Source of the DNA: G965220305 sp965220305 | Lineage (GTDB): Bacteria > Chloroflexota > Dehalococcoidia > Lucifugimonadales > UBA3495 | Assembly (NCBI GenBank): GCA_965220305.1 | Contig: OZ244817.1 | Location: 2,790,001-2,854,000 of the forward strand | Direction: 5' to 3' | DNA: 64,000 nucleotides | In this document: positions 16,927-24,987 of the stretch, one piece after another | Position numbering within the stretch: the stretch's first letter is position 1 | Layout of the letters: every line of letters begins with the position of its first letter | The notes under the pieces: model-generated | What the model saw: the letters and a program-made list of their open reading frames with translations, nothing else | Database searches by the model: none | Told to the model about the DNA's origin: nothing | Position numbers and translations under genes: made by a program

Positions 16927-17692
16927 ATTATTAGTCAGACCTGCGTTGGAGAAATCTTCGTCTGACATAAAGAATGAATGGGATCGGATTGCCCATCTCC
17001 GTCATCAGCAAATCGACAGTGGGAAAGACCTCAGCTTCAGATATGTCCTTGTTCCAGCAGTCTTGGAACTGCTACAGGGGTGCAGCCTCAAGAGCGTATT
17101 GGACCTTGGATGCGGCACAGGTGAGCTTACAAGGGAACTTGCAGCAGTATCTTCTGCGGTCATAGGGGTAGATTCTTCGGCGCACAGCATAGAAATTGCC
17201 GAAGAAACTTGCACCGAGTCCACCAATGTATCTTTTCACGCGGGCACGGTCGAAGAATTCGCTTGCCGATGGGCTGGCCCTCGATTCACAACTGCTGTTG
17301 CGAATATGACCTTAATGGCCTGCTTGAACTTGACATCGTTCCTTGAGGCTACCGCAAGTCTGCTTGCCCCAAGGGGATGTTTGGTAGCTACTATTACACA
17401 CCCCTGGTTTTGGCCTTCTTATTGGGGATATGCCAATGCAGACTGGTTCAGCTATAACAAAGAGGTTGTTCTCGAAGCTCCCTTCAGAATTTCTACAGAA
17501 GTGACTAATTATGTTACTACACATGTTCATAGGCCACTGCTCTCTTACATAAACTCTCTATCACAGGCGGGCCTCCTAGTTGACAACATCCTTGAACCTT
17601 ACCCAAACGACGCAATTCAAGCCCTGTACCCGGAGCAGTGGAGATTCCCTCGATTTCTTGCGTTCCGATGTAACAATAAACAGTTGGGATGA
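16916..17692 (+). CDS. Class I SAM-dependent methyltransferase
   Basis: 258 residues. The SAM-binding motif I is VLDLGCGTGELTREL near residue 65, followed by VIGVDSSAHSIEIAEE (motif II acidic region) and FHAGTVEEF. The C-terminal half (HPWFWPSYWGYANADWF) matches small-molecule methyltransferases of the UbiE/COQ5-like superfamily, but the substrate is not clear. The start is GTG 16916, inside the end of the membrane-protein gene, so the pair is translationally coupled. AT-rich composition compared with neighbours. Confidence 0.85.
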   Translation: MSNELLVRPALEKSSSDIKNEWDRIAHLRHQQIDSGKDLSFRYVLVPAVLELLQGCSLKSVLDLGCGTGELTRELAAVSSAVIGVDSSAHSIEIAEETCTESTNVSFHAGTVEEFACRWAGPRFTTAVANMTLMACLNLTSFLEATASLLAPRGCLVATITHPWFWPSYWGYANADWFSYNKEVVLEAPFRISTEVTNYVTTHVHRPLLSYINSLSQAGLLVDNILEPYPNDAIQALYPEQWRFPRFLAFRCNNKQLG

Positions 17693-17785
17693 AAAGGCCC
17701 CACCAGGCCAACCCCCCGCTCCAGAAAACCAGTAATATATCTGGTGTTCCAGCCTCTAGGATTCACGGGCGTTGGAGATGAAGCG

Positions 17786-18808
17786 ATGGACTTCGGCGTT
17801 TTTACCATGTTCACCGTCCGCGAGGGCGAAAGCCAACACGATGCCTTCCGGGAGTGGTTTGACATCATCCAGACGGCGGAAGAGCGGGGAATCGACACCT
17901 TCTGGATAGGCGAGTCCCACTTCCGACCGGAACGGGCGGTGATGGCATCCCCCCTGGTCGGGGCCAGCGCCGTGGCCGCCCGGACTCGGCGGATAAAAGT
18001 TGGGCTGGCGGTGCAGGTGCTTCCCCTGGCCAACCCCATACGCGTCGCCGAAGAAGCCGCCATCGTGGACCACATCAGCGAGGGCCGCCTGGTATTTGGT
18101 ATTGGCCGCAGTTCCTTCCTGGAGTCCTACGAGGGCTACAACATCGACTACATCGAGAGCCGGGGCCGCTTCGCCGAGTCCCTGGAAATCATCCTCAAGG
18201 CCTGGGGCGACGAGCCTTTCTCCTACGACGGCGAGTTCTACCAGTTCAACAACGTGGACCTGGTGCCCAAGACCTACCAGAAACCCCACCCGCCGGTGCG
18301 GGTAGCCGTGGAGAGCACCGACACCTTTGCCCTTACCGGCAGCCTGGGATTCCCCATCTTCATCCGCCACCAGATGGAAATTCCCCAGCTTCAGGAGCTA
18401 TTAGAGCAGTACCGGCAGGCCCGGGAGTTGGCCGGGTTCACCGGCCCCAACGATGTGATTTTGCAGATAGGGGCCTACGTGGGGGAGACCCCGGAGCAGG
18501 CCCTGAGAGACCCGGAAGAGTCCTCCATGCACCGCATCCGGGTTATCCAGCAGCACCTCCACCAGGCCGCCGACCAGGAGACCTACGAGCGCTTGAGCCG
18601 TTCCTCCAGCGTTACCTACGAGGAGCTATTGCAGCGCGTGGCCTTCGGCACCCCCGAAGCGGTGGTAGAGCGCATCCACCAGTACCGGGAGGAACTGGGC
18701 ATAACCGGAGTGTCCTTCGACGTGAATCCCGGCGGGCAAATTCCCTACGATAAGGTGGCTAACTCGCTGCGGTTGCTCGCCGACCGGGTGATGCCGGAGT
18801 TCAAATAA
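17786..18808 (+). CDS. LLM-class flavin-dependent oxidoreductase
   Basis: 340-residue luciferase-like monooxygenase fold protein. Features: MDFGVFTMFTVREGESQHDA at the N-terminus, GIDTFWIGESHFRPE, KVGLAVQVLPLANPIRVAEE, and LVFGIGRSSFLESYEGYNID. Such enzymes use FMN or F420 to oxidise small organics; the substrate cannot be read from sequence. ATG 17786 is chosen for its GGAGATG site; the upstream frame (from 17744) lacks one. A second family member lies at 30010. Confidence 0.9.
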   Translation: MDFGVFTMFTVREGESQHDAFREWFDIIQTAEERGIDTFWIGESHFRPERAVMASPLVGASAVAARTRRIKVGLAVQVLPLANPIRVAEEAAIVDHISEGRLVFGIGRSSFLESYEGYNIDYIESRGRFAESLEIILKAWGDEPFSYDGEFYQFNNVDLVPKTYQKPHPPVRVAVESTDTFALTGSLGFPIFIRHQMEIPQLQELLEQYRQARELAGFTGPNDVILQIGAYVGETPEQALRDPEESSMHRIRVIQQHLHQAADQETYERLSRSSSVTYEELLQRVAFGTPEAVVERIHQYREELGITGVSFDVNPGGQIPYDKVANSLRLLADRVMPEFK

Positions 18809-18906
18809 AGGACCATCAGCGCCGAAGGCAGGTGAAAGCCGCGCCCCGTAGCGCCGGCCATGCCGCTCCCCAATTCAACATTTCCATCAACTGATGGGCC
18901 AGTTAG

Positions 18907-18984
18907 CCAGGTATGGACTCTGGACACGGTGCGGGACCGGGGCCGCTCTTCGCCGGAATGATGGTAGGCTCGGCCCAAATGCGA
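18907..18984 (-). repeat. Intergenic repeat, family with 24718 and 50626
   Basis: Read on the minus strand it runs from CGCATTTGGGCCGAGCCTAC through TTCCGGCGAAGAGCGGCC to AGTCCATACCTGG. The same 70-80 bp sequence lies at 24718-24784 (plus) and, more diverged, at 50626-50703 (plus). This copy sits just upstream of the pdxS promoter. Confidence 0.8.
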
Positions 18985-19007
18985 TTGCCCTGCCCTCAAA
19001 GTGGCAA

Positions 19008-19037
19008 TTGATAACCCACTGCCGGTCAGCGTATAAT
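19008..19037 (+). promoter_or_regulatory. pdxS promoter
   Basis: TTGATA (19008-19013), 18-base spacer, TATAAT (19032-19037). The start codon is 51 bases downstream. Confidence 0.7.
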
Positions 19038-19088
19038 ATTAGCCTAGAATTAGAATGGTTTTGCTCATCCCACCTGGAGGAGGACGAT

Positions 19089-19979
19089 ATGGTTGACGTT
19101 TTAACTGGGACTTTCACCGTCAAAGCCGGTCACGCCCAGATGCTCAAAGGCGGCGTAATCATGGACGTGGTTAACGCCGAACAAGCCAAGATAGCCGCGG
19201 AGGCGGGAGCGGTGGCCGTTATGGCCTTGGAACGAGTGCCCGCGGACATCCGCGCCGACGGTGGCGTCGCCCGTATGACCGACCCGTCCAAGATTTGCGA
19301 GATTATGGATGCCGTGAGCATCCCGGTAATGGCCAAATGCCGCATCGGTCACTTCGTTGAAGCCCAGGTGTTGGAAGCCCTTGGGGTGGACTACATCGAC
19401 GAGTCCGAGGTGCTCACCCCGGCGGATGAGGCCCATCACGTCTGGAAACACGACTACAAAGTCCCCTTCGTCTGCGGGTGCCGCGACTTGGGCGAGGCCC
19501 TGCGCCGTATCTCCGAGGGCGCGGCCATGATTCGCACCAAGGGCGAGGCGGGCACCGGCGACGTGGTGGAGGCGGTACGGCACATGCGCGCCGTCCAGGA
19601 CGAGATTCGTAAGGTGCGGAACATGCCCGATGATGAGTTGGTGGTAGAGGCCCGAAATCTGGGCGTCAGCCTGGACCTGCTGACCCAGACCAAGGAGTTG
19701 GGACGGATGCCGGTGGTCAACTTCGCCGCCGGTGGCGTTGCCACTCCCGCCGACGCCGCCCTGATGATGCAGTTGGGCGCCGATGGCGTCTTTGTCGGCT
19801 CAGGCATCTTCAAGTCCGGCGACCCGGCTCAGCGGGGCCACGCCATTGTCCAGGCCGTGACCCACTACAACGATCCCAAGATTATCGCCGAGGTTTCCAA
19901 GGACCTGGGGGAGGCGATGGTGGGCATCAGCGCCCGGAGCATACCGGACGCCGAATTACTGGCCCCCCGTAGCTCCTAA
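19089..19979 (+). CDS. pdxS: Pyridoxal 5'-phosphate synthase subunit PdxS
   Basis: 296-residue lyase subunit that makes PLP from ribose 5-phosphate, glyceraldehyde 3-phosphate and ammonia. Near-universal motifs are present: KGGVIMDVVNAEQAKIAAEA, ALERVPADIRADGGVARM, VMAKCRIGHFVEAQ (catalytic Lys) and AMIRTKGEAGTGDVVEA (second Lys), then VNFAAGGVATPADAALMMQL and GVFVGSGIFKS. GGAGGAGGA precedes ATG 19089. It works with the PdxT glutaminase encoded 284 bases downstream, although a terminator-like hairpin separates the two. Confidence 0.98.
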   Translation: MVDVLTGTFTVKAGHAQMLKGGVIMDVVNAEQAKIAAEAGAVAVMALERVPADIRADGGVARMTDPSKICEIMDAVSIPVMAKCRIGHFVEAQVLEALGVDYIDESEVLTPADEAHHVWKHDYKVPFVCGCRDLGEALRRISEGAAMIRTKGEAGTGDVVEAVRHMRAVQDEIRKVRNMPDDELVVEARNLGVSLDLLTQTKELGRMPVVNFAAGGVATPADAALMMQLGADGVFVGSGIFKSGDPAQRGHAIVQAVTHYNDPKIIAEVSKDLGEAMVGISARSIPDAELLAPRSS

Positions 19980-20057
19980 ACGGCTCGCCCGCGCCAACTG
20001 GTCGGCGGTTAGTGATAGGGTGACGCCGGTAAACCCGGTAACGGATGTCGCGACTAC

Positions 20058-20107
20058 AAGCCCCCCTGAGCATCCCTTCGCGAAGGGGGTCAAGGGGGCT
20101 TCTCTTT
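20058..20107 (+). terminator. Hairpin with T-rich tail between pdxS and pdxT
   Basis: AAGCCCCC (20058-20065) pairs with GGGGGCTT (20094-20101), with an inner CCCTTCGCGAAGGG palindrome, followed by CTCTTTTG. It may end or attenuate pdxS transcription. The rest of 19980-20262 holds no gene that I can see. Confidence 0.7.
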
Positions 20108-20262
20108 TGTGGGCCAAGGGGAGCCCGGAGGATGAGGATGGGGCAGACAGCGGCCCATAGCTCCCGTGGCCCGAGTAGAGGACGGTCCCGCAGCGCATTG
20201 GCAAGGCATGGAGAGGCCCAGCGATACCCCACTATAAAGATGCATCAAGGTAGCAGACTGGA

Positions 20263-20844
20263 TTGAAGATAGGTGTCCTAGCAGTACAGGGAGACTTCGC
20301 CGAACACATTGCTATCCTGCGCCGAATGCGCGTGGAGAGCAGCGAGGTCAGACTCCCCCATCAACTGGAAGACGTGGATGGCCTAATAATTCCCGGCGGA
20401 GAGAGCACCACCTTGAGCCGGTTGATGAGCCTCTACGACCTTAGGGAGCCGGTTGCCGAAATGGTCCAGCGGGGCAAGGCGGTTTGGGGCACCTGCGCCG
20501 GCATGATTATGTTGGCCCGGGAGATAACCGAGGAAGACCCCATTCCCCTGGGCTTGATGGACATTGGCGTGCGCCGCAACGCCTTCGGTCGCCAGATAGA
20601 CAGCTTTGAACAGGACCTGACGGTAGCCGGATTCCAGGACGGCCCCTTCCACGCCATCTTCATCCGCGCTCCCATCATCACCTGGATTGCCGATGGGGTG
20701 AAGGTGCTGGCCGTAGTGGGGGAGGACACCCCGGTGGCAGTGCAGCAGGACCGGATGATGGCCACCGCCTTTCATCCCGAGTTGACCAACGATACCCGTT
20801 TCCACCGTCATTTTATCAACCTTATTTCGGAGACGCCTGGGTAG
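20263..20844 (+). CDS. pdxT: PLP synthase glutaminase subunit PdxT
   Basis: 193-residue class I glutamine amidotransferase that feeds ammonia to PdxS. Motifs: MKIGVLAVQGDFAEHIAIL (here begun by TTG), LIIPGGESTTLSRLM (oxyanion strand), VWGTCAGMIMLA with the nucleophilic Cys, RRNAFGRQIDSFE, and TAFHPELTND with the catalytic His and Glu. Length is typical. The gene starts a probable operon with the GNAT-like protein, the R3H ATPase and tmk. Confidence 0.97.
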   Translation: MKIGVLAVQGDFAEHIAILRRMRVESSEVRLPHQLEDVDGLIIPGGESTTLSRLMSLYDLREPVAEMVQRGKAVWGTCAGMIMLAREITEEDPIPLGLMDIGVRRNAFGRQIDSFEQDLTVAGFQDGPFHAIFIRAPIITWIADGVKVLAVVGEDTPVAVQQDRMMATAFHPELTNDTRFHRHFINLISETPG

Positions 20845-20852
20845 CCGGGATA

Positions 20853-21806
20853 ATGACTCAGACTTTTCAAATCAGCGACGCATTGCGCTGCCTGTTGATG
20901 CAGGCCCCTAGAGGTACCAACTGGGCCTGTTCCAGGGAAAGCTGTACCTCCAAGGGCAGCCCTGGCAACACCGTCCTCTGGAGAAAAGTCCTGACCCAGC
21001 GGAAGGACCGGGTGACCCTGGTCTGGTGGAAAGGCGTACGGCTGGGGGGCCTGGTATCCGCCAGGACGCGCAACGGCCAGAGGGCCTGGGAGGTTGACTA
21101 CCTCTACCTGCCTGGAGAAGGCGCGGCAGGCGCATTCAAGGGCGCAACCCCCTCCGCCGGTGGGGAAGGCGCAGCCCTGGAACTCCTGGAAGAGCTAATC
21201 CAGGTGGTGGGTTGGCGCACTGGTGAGCGTATTTTCCTACGGCTCTCTCCAGAGAGTCCCATCATACCCCTGGCGCGTCGGGTCGGCTTCTTCCCCTACT
21301 TCCAGGAAACCCTGCTGGAAGGATGGGGAGGACGCACACCGTCCCCTGAAGCTGGGGCCCCCATTGAACTGCGGCAGCGTCGGCCCCAGGACCAATTTGC
21401 CCTCTTTCAGTTGTTTTCCGCCGCCACTCCGGCGCGACCGAGGGAAGTGCTGGGACTGACCTTCGACCAGTGGCATGACGCCCAGGAGAAACCCTGTAGA
21501 GACTGTCAAGAATTGGTGGCGGAACATCAGGGCCACCTTACCGGGTGGCTGAGACTCTCGCGCCGGGACGGGGCCACAGAAGGGGAACTAATGGCCCACC
21601 CGGACCGTCCGGAGTTGTTGCCCCACCTGTTGCGGGTCGCCTTGGCTCGTCCGGGCTGGCAACGCTGGTGGCTCCCGGACTACCAGGAACGGCTGGCTGA
21701 GCACCTACAGAGCAATGACTTTCAAGGGGTAGCCCGGTATACAATGTTCATCAAGACGGTGGCCGCGCCGGTCTCCAGTCCCGGCATGGCCCCAGTGGAG
21801 GCTTAG
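20853..21806 (+). CDS. GNAT-like acetyltransferase-fold protein
   Basis: 317 residues. The middle resembles a GNAT fold: VTLVWWKGVRLGGLVSARTR (beta strands), a variable loop, ALELLEELIQVVGWRTGERI (helix, strand) and LARRVGFFPYFQETLLEG ('GF..y..e..l' ending). The acetyl-CoA loop is not clear and the C-terminal half may be a second degenerate GNAT unit, so enzymatic activity is unproven. It starts nine bases after pdxT and its stop is one base from the next gene's start, so it is within an operon. Confidence 0.6.
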   Translation: MTQTFQISDALRCLLMQAPRGTNWACSRESCTSKGSPGNTVLWRKVLTQRKDRVTLVWWKGVRLGGLVSARTRNGQRAWEVDYLYLPGEGAAGAFKGATPSAGGEGAALELLEELIQVVGWRTGERIFLRLSPESPIIPLARRVGFFPYFQETLLEGWGGRTPSPEAGAPIELRQRRPQDQFALFQLFSAATPARPREVLGLTFDQWHDAQEKPCRDCQELVAEHQGHLTGWLRLSRRDGATEGELMAHPDRPELLPHLLRVALARPGWQRWWLPDYQERLAEHLQSNDFQGVARYTMFIKTVAAPVSSPGMAPVEA

Positions 21807-21807
21807 G

Positions 21808-23457
21808 TTGGCGACAGTGCGAGAGTTGGTCCAGGAAGAGTTGGAACAGTTGCTGCAGGTACTGCCCCCCAGGGTGGCCGAGGAGCTGCGCCAGCGGGAT
21901 GACCTGGATTCCCTGCTTGAGGTGGTTCTGGACTTGGGCCGCAGGCCCGAGGCCCGTTTCCCCTCGGGCGACGCAACTCTGGGCAACCAGGAGATTAGTC
22001 GCGAACACCTGGACTACCTGGTACAGCGGGTTGGGGACTTTGGCGGCGACAACCGGGCCGGCATAGAACGCACCCTGCACCGCATATCCTCCATCCGCAA
22101 CCGCAAGGGCCAGGTGGTGGGCATCACCTGCCGGGTGGGCCGCTCGGTGTACGGGACCATCCAGATAATCGAAGACCTGGTCTTATCCGGCAAAAACATC
22201 CTGCTGCTGGGCCGTCCCGGCGTGGGCAAGACCACCATGCTGCGGGAGGTTGCCCGGGTGCTGGCCGACGACGCCAAGAAGCGGGTGATCATCGTCGACA
22301 CCTCCAACGAAATCGCCGGGGACGGCGACGTGCCCCACCCGGCCATCGGCCACGCCCGGCGAATGCAAGTGGCGACGCCCACCGAGCAGCACGGGGTGAT
22401 GATTGAAGCGGTGGAAAACCACATGCCCCAGGTCATCGTCATCGACGAAATGGGCACCGAGCAGGAGGCCACCGCCGCCCGCACCATCGCCGAGCGGGGC
22501 GTGCAATTGGTGGCCACGGCCCACGGCAATACCCTGGACAACCTGATTATGAATCCCACCCTGTCGGACCTGATTGGCGGAGTGCAGACCGTCACCCTGG
22601 GCGACCAGGAGGCCCGTTACCGGGGCACCCAAAAAACCGTTCTGGAACGCAAGGCCCCGCCCACCTTCGACGCGGTGGTGGAGATTCAGAGCTGGGAGCA
22701 GGTGGCAGTCCATGACGACGTGGCCCACGTGGTGGACCAGTGGCTGCGCGGGTTCCAGATTGCCCCGGAACTGCGCCACCTGGACGAGTCCGGTGCGGTC
22801 AGCCGCGCCAAGGACGTAGCCCGTCGCAGCGAGAATACCCCGCCTCCCTGGTCTCCCGAGAACTCCAAGCCCCAGGCCTCCACGATGCCGGACCGGGGCT
22901 CCTGGAACCAGCCCTCCGGCCTGGAGCCCGCGACAGCCAACGGCAATGAGCGACGCCTAGACGCCAGTGTGTTCCTCTTCGGCGTCAGCCCGGACAAGCT
23001 GGAGACAGCCCAGGCGGAAACGGGGCTAACCATCGAAATTGCCAAGGAATTACGGCGGGCCACCCTGGTACTGACCACCAAGAACCACTACCGCCGGGGC
23101 GCGCAACTGGTGCGAGTCGCCGAGTCCACCGGGACCCCGGTATACGTTCTGCGGAAGAACACCATGAACCAGGTAATGGACTTCCTGCGCACCCTGGCGC
23201 GGGAGCAGGGGATGGACGTTAGGCCGTCCCGCCGGTCTGAGCCAGGCGGCGAAGAATCCACGTCCAACATAGACCAGGCGATGGAGGAAGCGGAGTCGGC
23301 GGCCCAACGGGTGGCCGGCGGCGAATTCAGCATCCAACTGAGTCCCCAACGGGCCTACGTGCGCCGCCTACAGCACATGCTCGCGGAGCGGTTCAGCCTG
23401 GCTTCCACCAGCCGGGGACGGGAGCCGGAGCGCTCGGTACTGATATACCGGCCTTAA
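21808..23457 (+). CDS. Ycf45/SpoIIIAA-like ATPase with C-terminal R3H domain
   Basis: 549 residues. The central P-loop ATPase has Walker A (LLLGRPGVGKTTMLREVARV) near residue 132 and Walker B (VIVIDEMGTEQEA), plus VGRSVYGTIQIIEDL and GVQTVTLGDQEA. This resembles SpoIIIAA and the chloroplast Ycf45 family, which occur in non-sporulators too. A variable linker follows, then FLFGVSPDKLETAQ and the end AYVRRLQHMLAERFS, which carries the R3H signature (R-x3-H) of single-stranded nucleic acid binding. It starts with TTG 21808 after GGAGGCTTAGG. A role in ssDNA or RNA handling is likely but unproven. Confidence 0.85.
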   Translation: MATVRELVQEELEQLLQVLPPRVAEELRQRDDLDSLLEVVLDLGRRPEARFPSGDATLGNQEISREHLDYLVQRVGDFGGDNRAGIERTLHRISSIRNRKGQVVGITCRVGRSVYGTIQIIEDLVLSGKNILLLGRPGVGKTTMLREVARVLADDAKKRVIIVDTSNEIAGDGDVPHPAIGHARRMQVATPTEQHGVMIEAVENHMPQVIVIDEMGTEQEATAARTIAERGVQLVATAHGNTLDNLIMNPTLSDLIGGVQTVTLGDQEARYRGTQKTVLERKAPPTFDAVVEIQSWEQVAVHDDVAHVVDQWLRGFQIAPELRHLDESGAVSRAKDVARRSENTPPPWSPENSKPQASTMPDRGSWNQPSGLEPATANGNERRLDASVFLFGVSPDKLETAQAETGLTIEIAKELRRATLVLTTKNHYRRGAQLVRVAESTGTPVYVLRKNTMNQVMDFLRTLAREQGMDVRPSRRSEPGGEESTSNIDQAMEEAESAAQRVAGGEFSIQLSPQRAYVRRLQHMLAERFSLASTSRGREPERSVLIYRP

Positions 23458-23562
23458 CGTTTCGATTCTGGTAAGACCTGGTTCCGAGTGCCCTTGTGAA
23501 ACCGGGCGCCTCTGTGCTGTATAGTAGGCCGTGGTTAGTGTCGTGCAGTGAGGGGTAATTTA

Positions 23563-24255
23563 GTGTCGGTTCCTGTGTTTGTGTCCTTTGAAGGTGGTGA
23601 AGGCGCCGGGAAATCTACCCAAGCCCGGTTACTCCGTGAACATCTACTGGATGCGGGTATCCAGACAGTTCTGGTCCATGAACCCGGCTCAACCCAATTG
23701 GGTTGGCACCTACGAGAATACCTCAAGAGCAAGCAGCCACTAACCTACGCAGCCGAGCTTCTGCTGTTTGAAGCAGCCCGGGTCGAACTGGTCATCAACG
23801 AAGTTGAGCCTGCGCTAAAAAAGGGATTAACAGTCATTGCCGATAGGTTTGAAGCCTCCACTATTGCTTACCAAGGATATGGAAGAGGACTGGATTTAGA
23901 CCTGATAGACGCCCTCAACGAGTTCGCCACGGGCGGAGTGCTGCCGGACATCACCTTACTACTGGACCTGGACCCGGAGGAGGGGCTGAGAAGAGTGGGG
24001 CACCCCCAGTTGTCCCTGGGGCTGATGCCGGACGAGGAAACTGCGGTGGGTCGCCAGGATGTGGAGGGACAGCGCCGCTTCGAGGACCAGCCCTTGGCCT
24101 TTCATGCCCGGGTGAGAAGGGGGTTCACCGACTTGGCCCAGGCCAACCCGGACCGGTGGGTAATTGTGGATGCCAGCAGGTCGGAGGAAGAGGTGGGGGC
24201 AGAGGTGTGGCGTCACGTTTTGCGGCGGCTGGAAATACCTGCCGACAGGCAGTAG
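23563..24255 (+). CDS. tmk: Thymidylate kinase
   Basis: 230-residue dTMP kinase making dTDP. The P-loop is FEGGEGAGKSTQARLLREHL, followed by the HEPGSTQLG segment, the ADRFEASTIAYQGYGRGLDL block (the DR[FY] motif is DRF), and DITLLLDLDPEEGLRR. The start is GTG 23563 because GAGGGGT lies seven bases upstream; a GTG at 23548 has no site. It closes the pdxT-led group, and a hairpin terminator at 24268-24294 ends it. Confidence 0.93.
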   Translation: MSVPVFVSFEGGEGAGKSTQARLLREHLLDAGIQTVLVHEPGSTQLGWHLREYLKSKQPLTYAAELLLFEAARVELVINEVEPALKKGLTVIADRFEASTIAYQGYGRGLDLDLIDALNEFATGGVLPDITLLLDLDPEEGLRRVGHPQLSLGLMPDEETAVGRQDVEGQRRFEDQPLAFHARVRRGFTDLAQANPDRWVIVDASRSEEEVGAEVWRHVLRRLEIPADRQ

Positions 24256-24262
24256 CCTAGAA

Positions 24263-24294
24263 AAGGTGCGGCCCCTCCACAAAGGAGGGGCCGC
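24263..24294. terminator. Terminator shared by convergent tmk and the SelW-like gene
   Basis: Perfect 11-bp stem GCGGCCCCTCC (24268-24278) and GGAGGGGCCGC (24284-24294), with loop ACAAA. On the minus strand it is followed by ACCTTTTC, so it mainly ends the minus-strand gene, and it also lies 13 bases after the tmk stop. Confidence 0.75.
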
Positions 24295-24323
24295 CAACTT
24301 CGCAGCTTGAGTACCCGGCTGAC

Positions 24324-24614
24324 TTAGTTGTCGGCTGGGACAGCGACCGCATCGACTTCAGCGATTTTGGCCGAGATAACCTGCTTCATCTGGCGTACCC
24401 GGGCAAGGTCAGGGTATATATTCCCTTCGGCCTTCCGGTCGAAGATCTTCTCGCCATCCACGAATACTTCCATAATGCTCTGTCCCCGAGGGGAAATGGA
24501 CAAAGAAACATCGGGGCCGTAAGCCCTGAAGAACTCATTCGCCATCCACGTGGCGGTAGCGAGGTGCTGTCAAGGTACGCAGTAGGTGATCTCGACTTGG
24601 ACTTTGCCTTCCAT
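24324..24614 (-). CDS. SelW-like (Rdx family) selenoprotein with in-frame TGA
   Basis: Read through one TGA (24572-24570) this gives a 96-residue thioredoxin-like Rdx protein of the SelT/SelW/SelH type. It starts MEGKVQVEITYCVPU, where U15 is the TGA, so the redox motif is CxxU. After QHLATATWMANEFFRAYG come MEVFVDGEKIFDRKAEG and YPDLARVRQMKQVI, as in family members. ATG 24614 has a strong AGGAGG seven bases upstream and a promoter (TTGACT-16-TACAAT, 24684-24657). A conventional reading from ATG 24545 would lack the redox motif and any ribosome site. No selA, selB or selD is in this window, so the machinery must be elsewhere. Function: probably redox or peroxide-related; not proven. Confidence 0.85.
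24534..24572 (-). promoter_or_regulatory. SECIS-like hairpin after the TGA codon
   Basis: Starting after UGA (24572-24570), CGCCA (24555-24551) pairs with UGGCG (24544-24540) around the apical loop CGUGGA. The loop contains GU, 21-22 bases after the UGA, in the range seen in bacterial SECIS elements. An outer CUC/GAG pairing (24563-24561 with 24536-24534) is possible. The whole hairpin lies in coding sequence. Confidence 0.7.
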
Positions 24615-24656
24615 CCGGGTTCCTCCTTGAAAATGGGTAGAATAAGGTACTCCCCT

Positions 24657-24684
24657 ATTGTAGCCTAATTCTGCCTCAAGTCAA
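24657..24684 (-). promoter_or_regulatory. Promoter of the SelW-like gene
   Basis: On the minus strand TTGACT (24684-24679), 16-base spacer, TACAAT (24662-24657). Transcription would begin near 24650, some 36 bases before ATG 24614. Confidence 0.65.
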
Positions 24685-24717
24685 CTGAAACGCCAGCCCA
24701 GAGCAGTCGCATTTGGG

Positions 24718-24827
24718 CCGAGCCTACCGTCATTCCGGCGAAGAGCGCCCCCGGTCCTGCAACGTGTCTGGAGTCCATACCTGGTGAACTGGGGAGCTGG
24801 ATTCCCGTTTTCGCGGGAATGACGGGG
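24718..24827 (+). repeat. Intergenic repeat plus REP palindrome
   Basis: 24718-24784 is a copy of the repeat at 18907-18984 (CGCATTTGGGCCGAGCCTAC to CCATACCTGG). It is followed by ATTCCCGTTTTCGCGGGAAT (24801-24820), a REP-like inverted repeat. The rest of 24828-24987 holds no gene that I can see. Confidence 0.7.
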
Positions 24828-24987
24828 CCCCTGCGACCCAAAGGCAATAGCCCTGACTTTGAGGGACGGATTTGCCCGGGTGGCGCGGCGCCGGAGCGGT
24901 GCGCGCAGGACTTGAACGGGGTTGTCGAGGTACGGCGCTGCCCCCACTTACGGGGAAGCATTCCAGCGCCCTTTCGGGACGGCCCAC

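Noticed and set aside
24324..24545. Reading of the SelW-like gene as a 73-residue protein from ATG 24545
   Set aside because: No ribosome site before it, and it cuts off the conserved beta strand with the redox motif; the upstream ATG has AGGAGG and a promoter.
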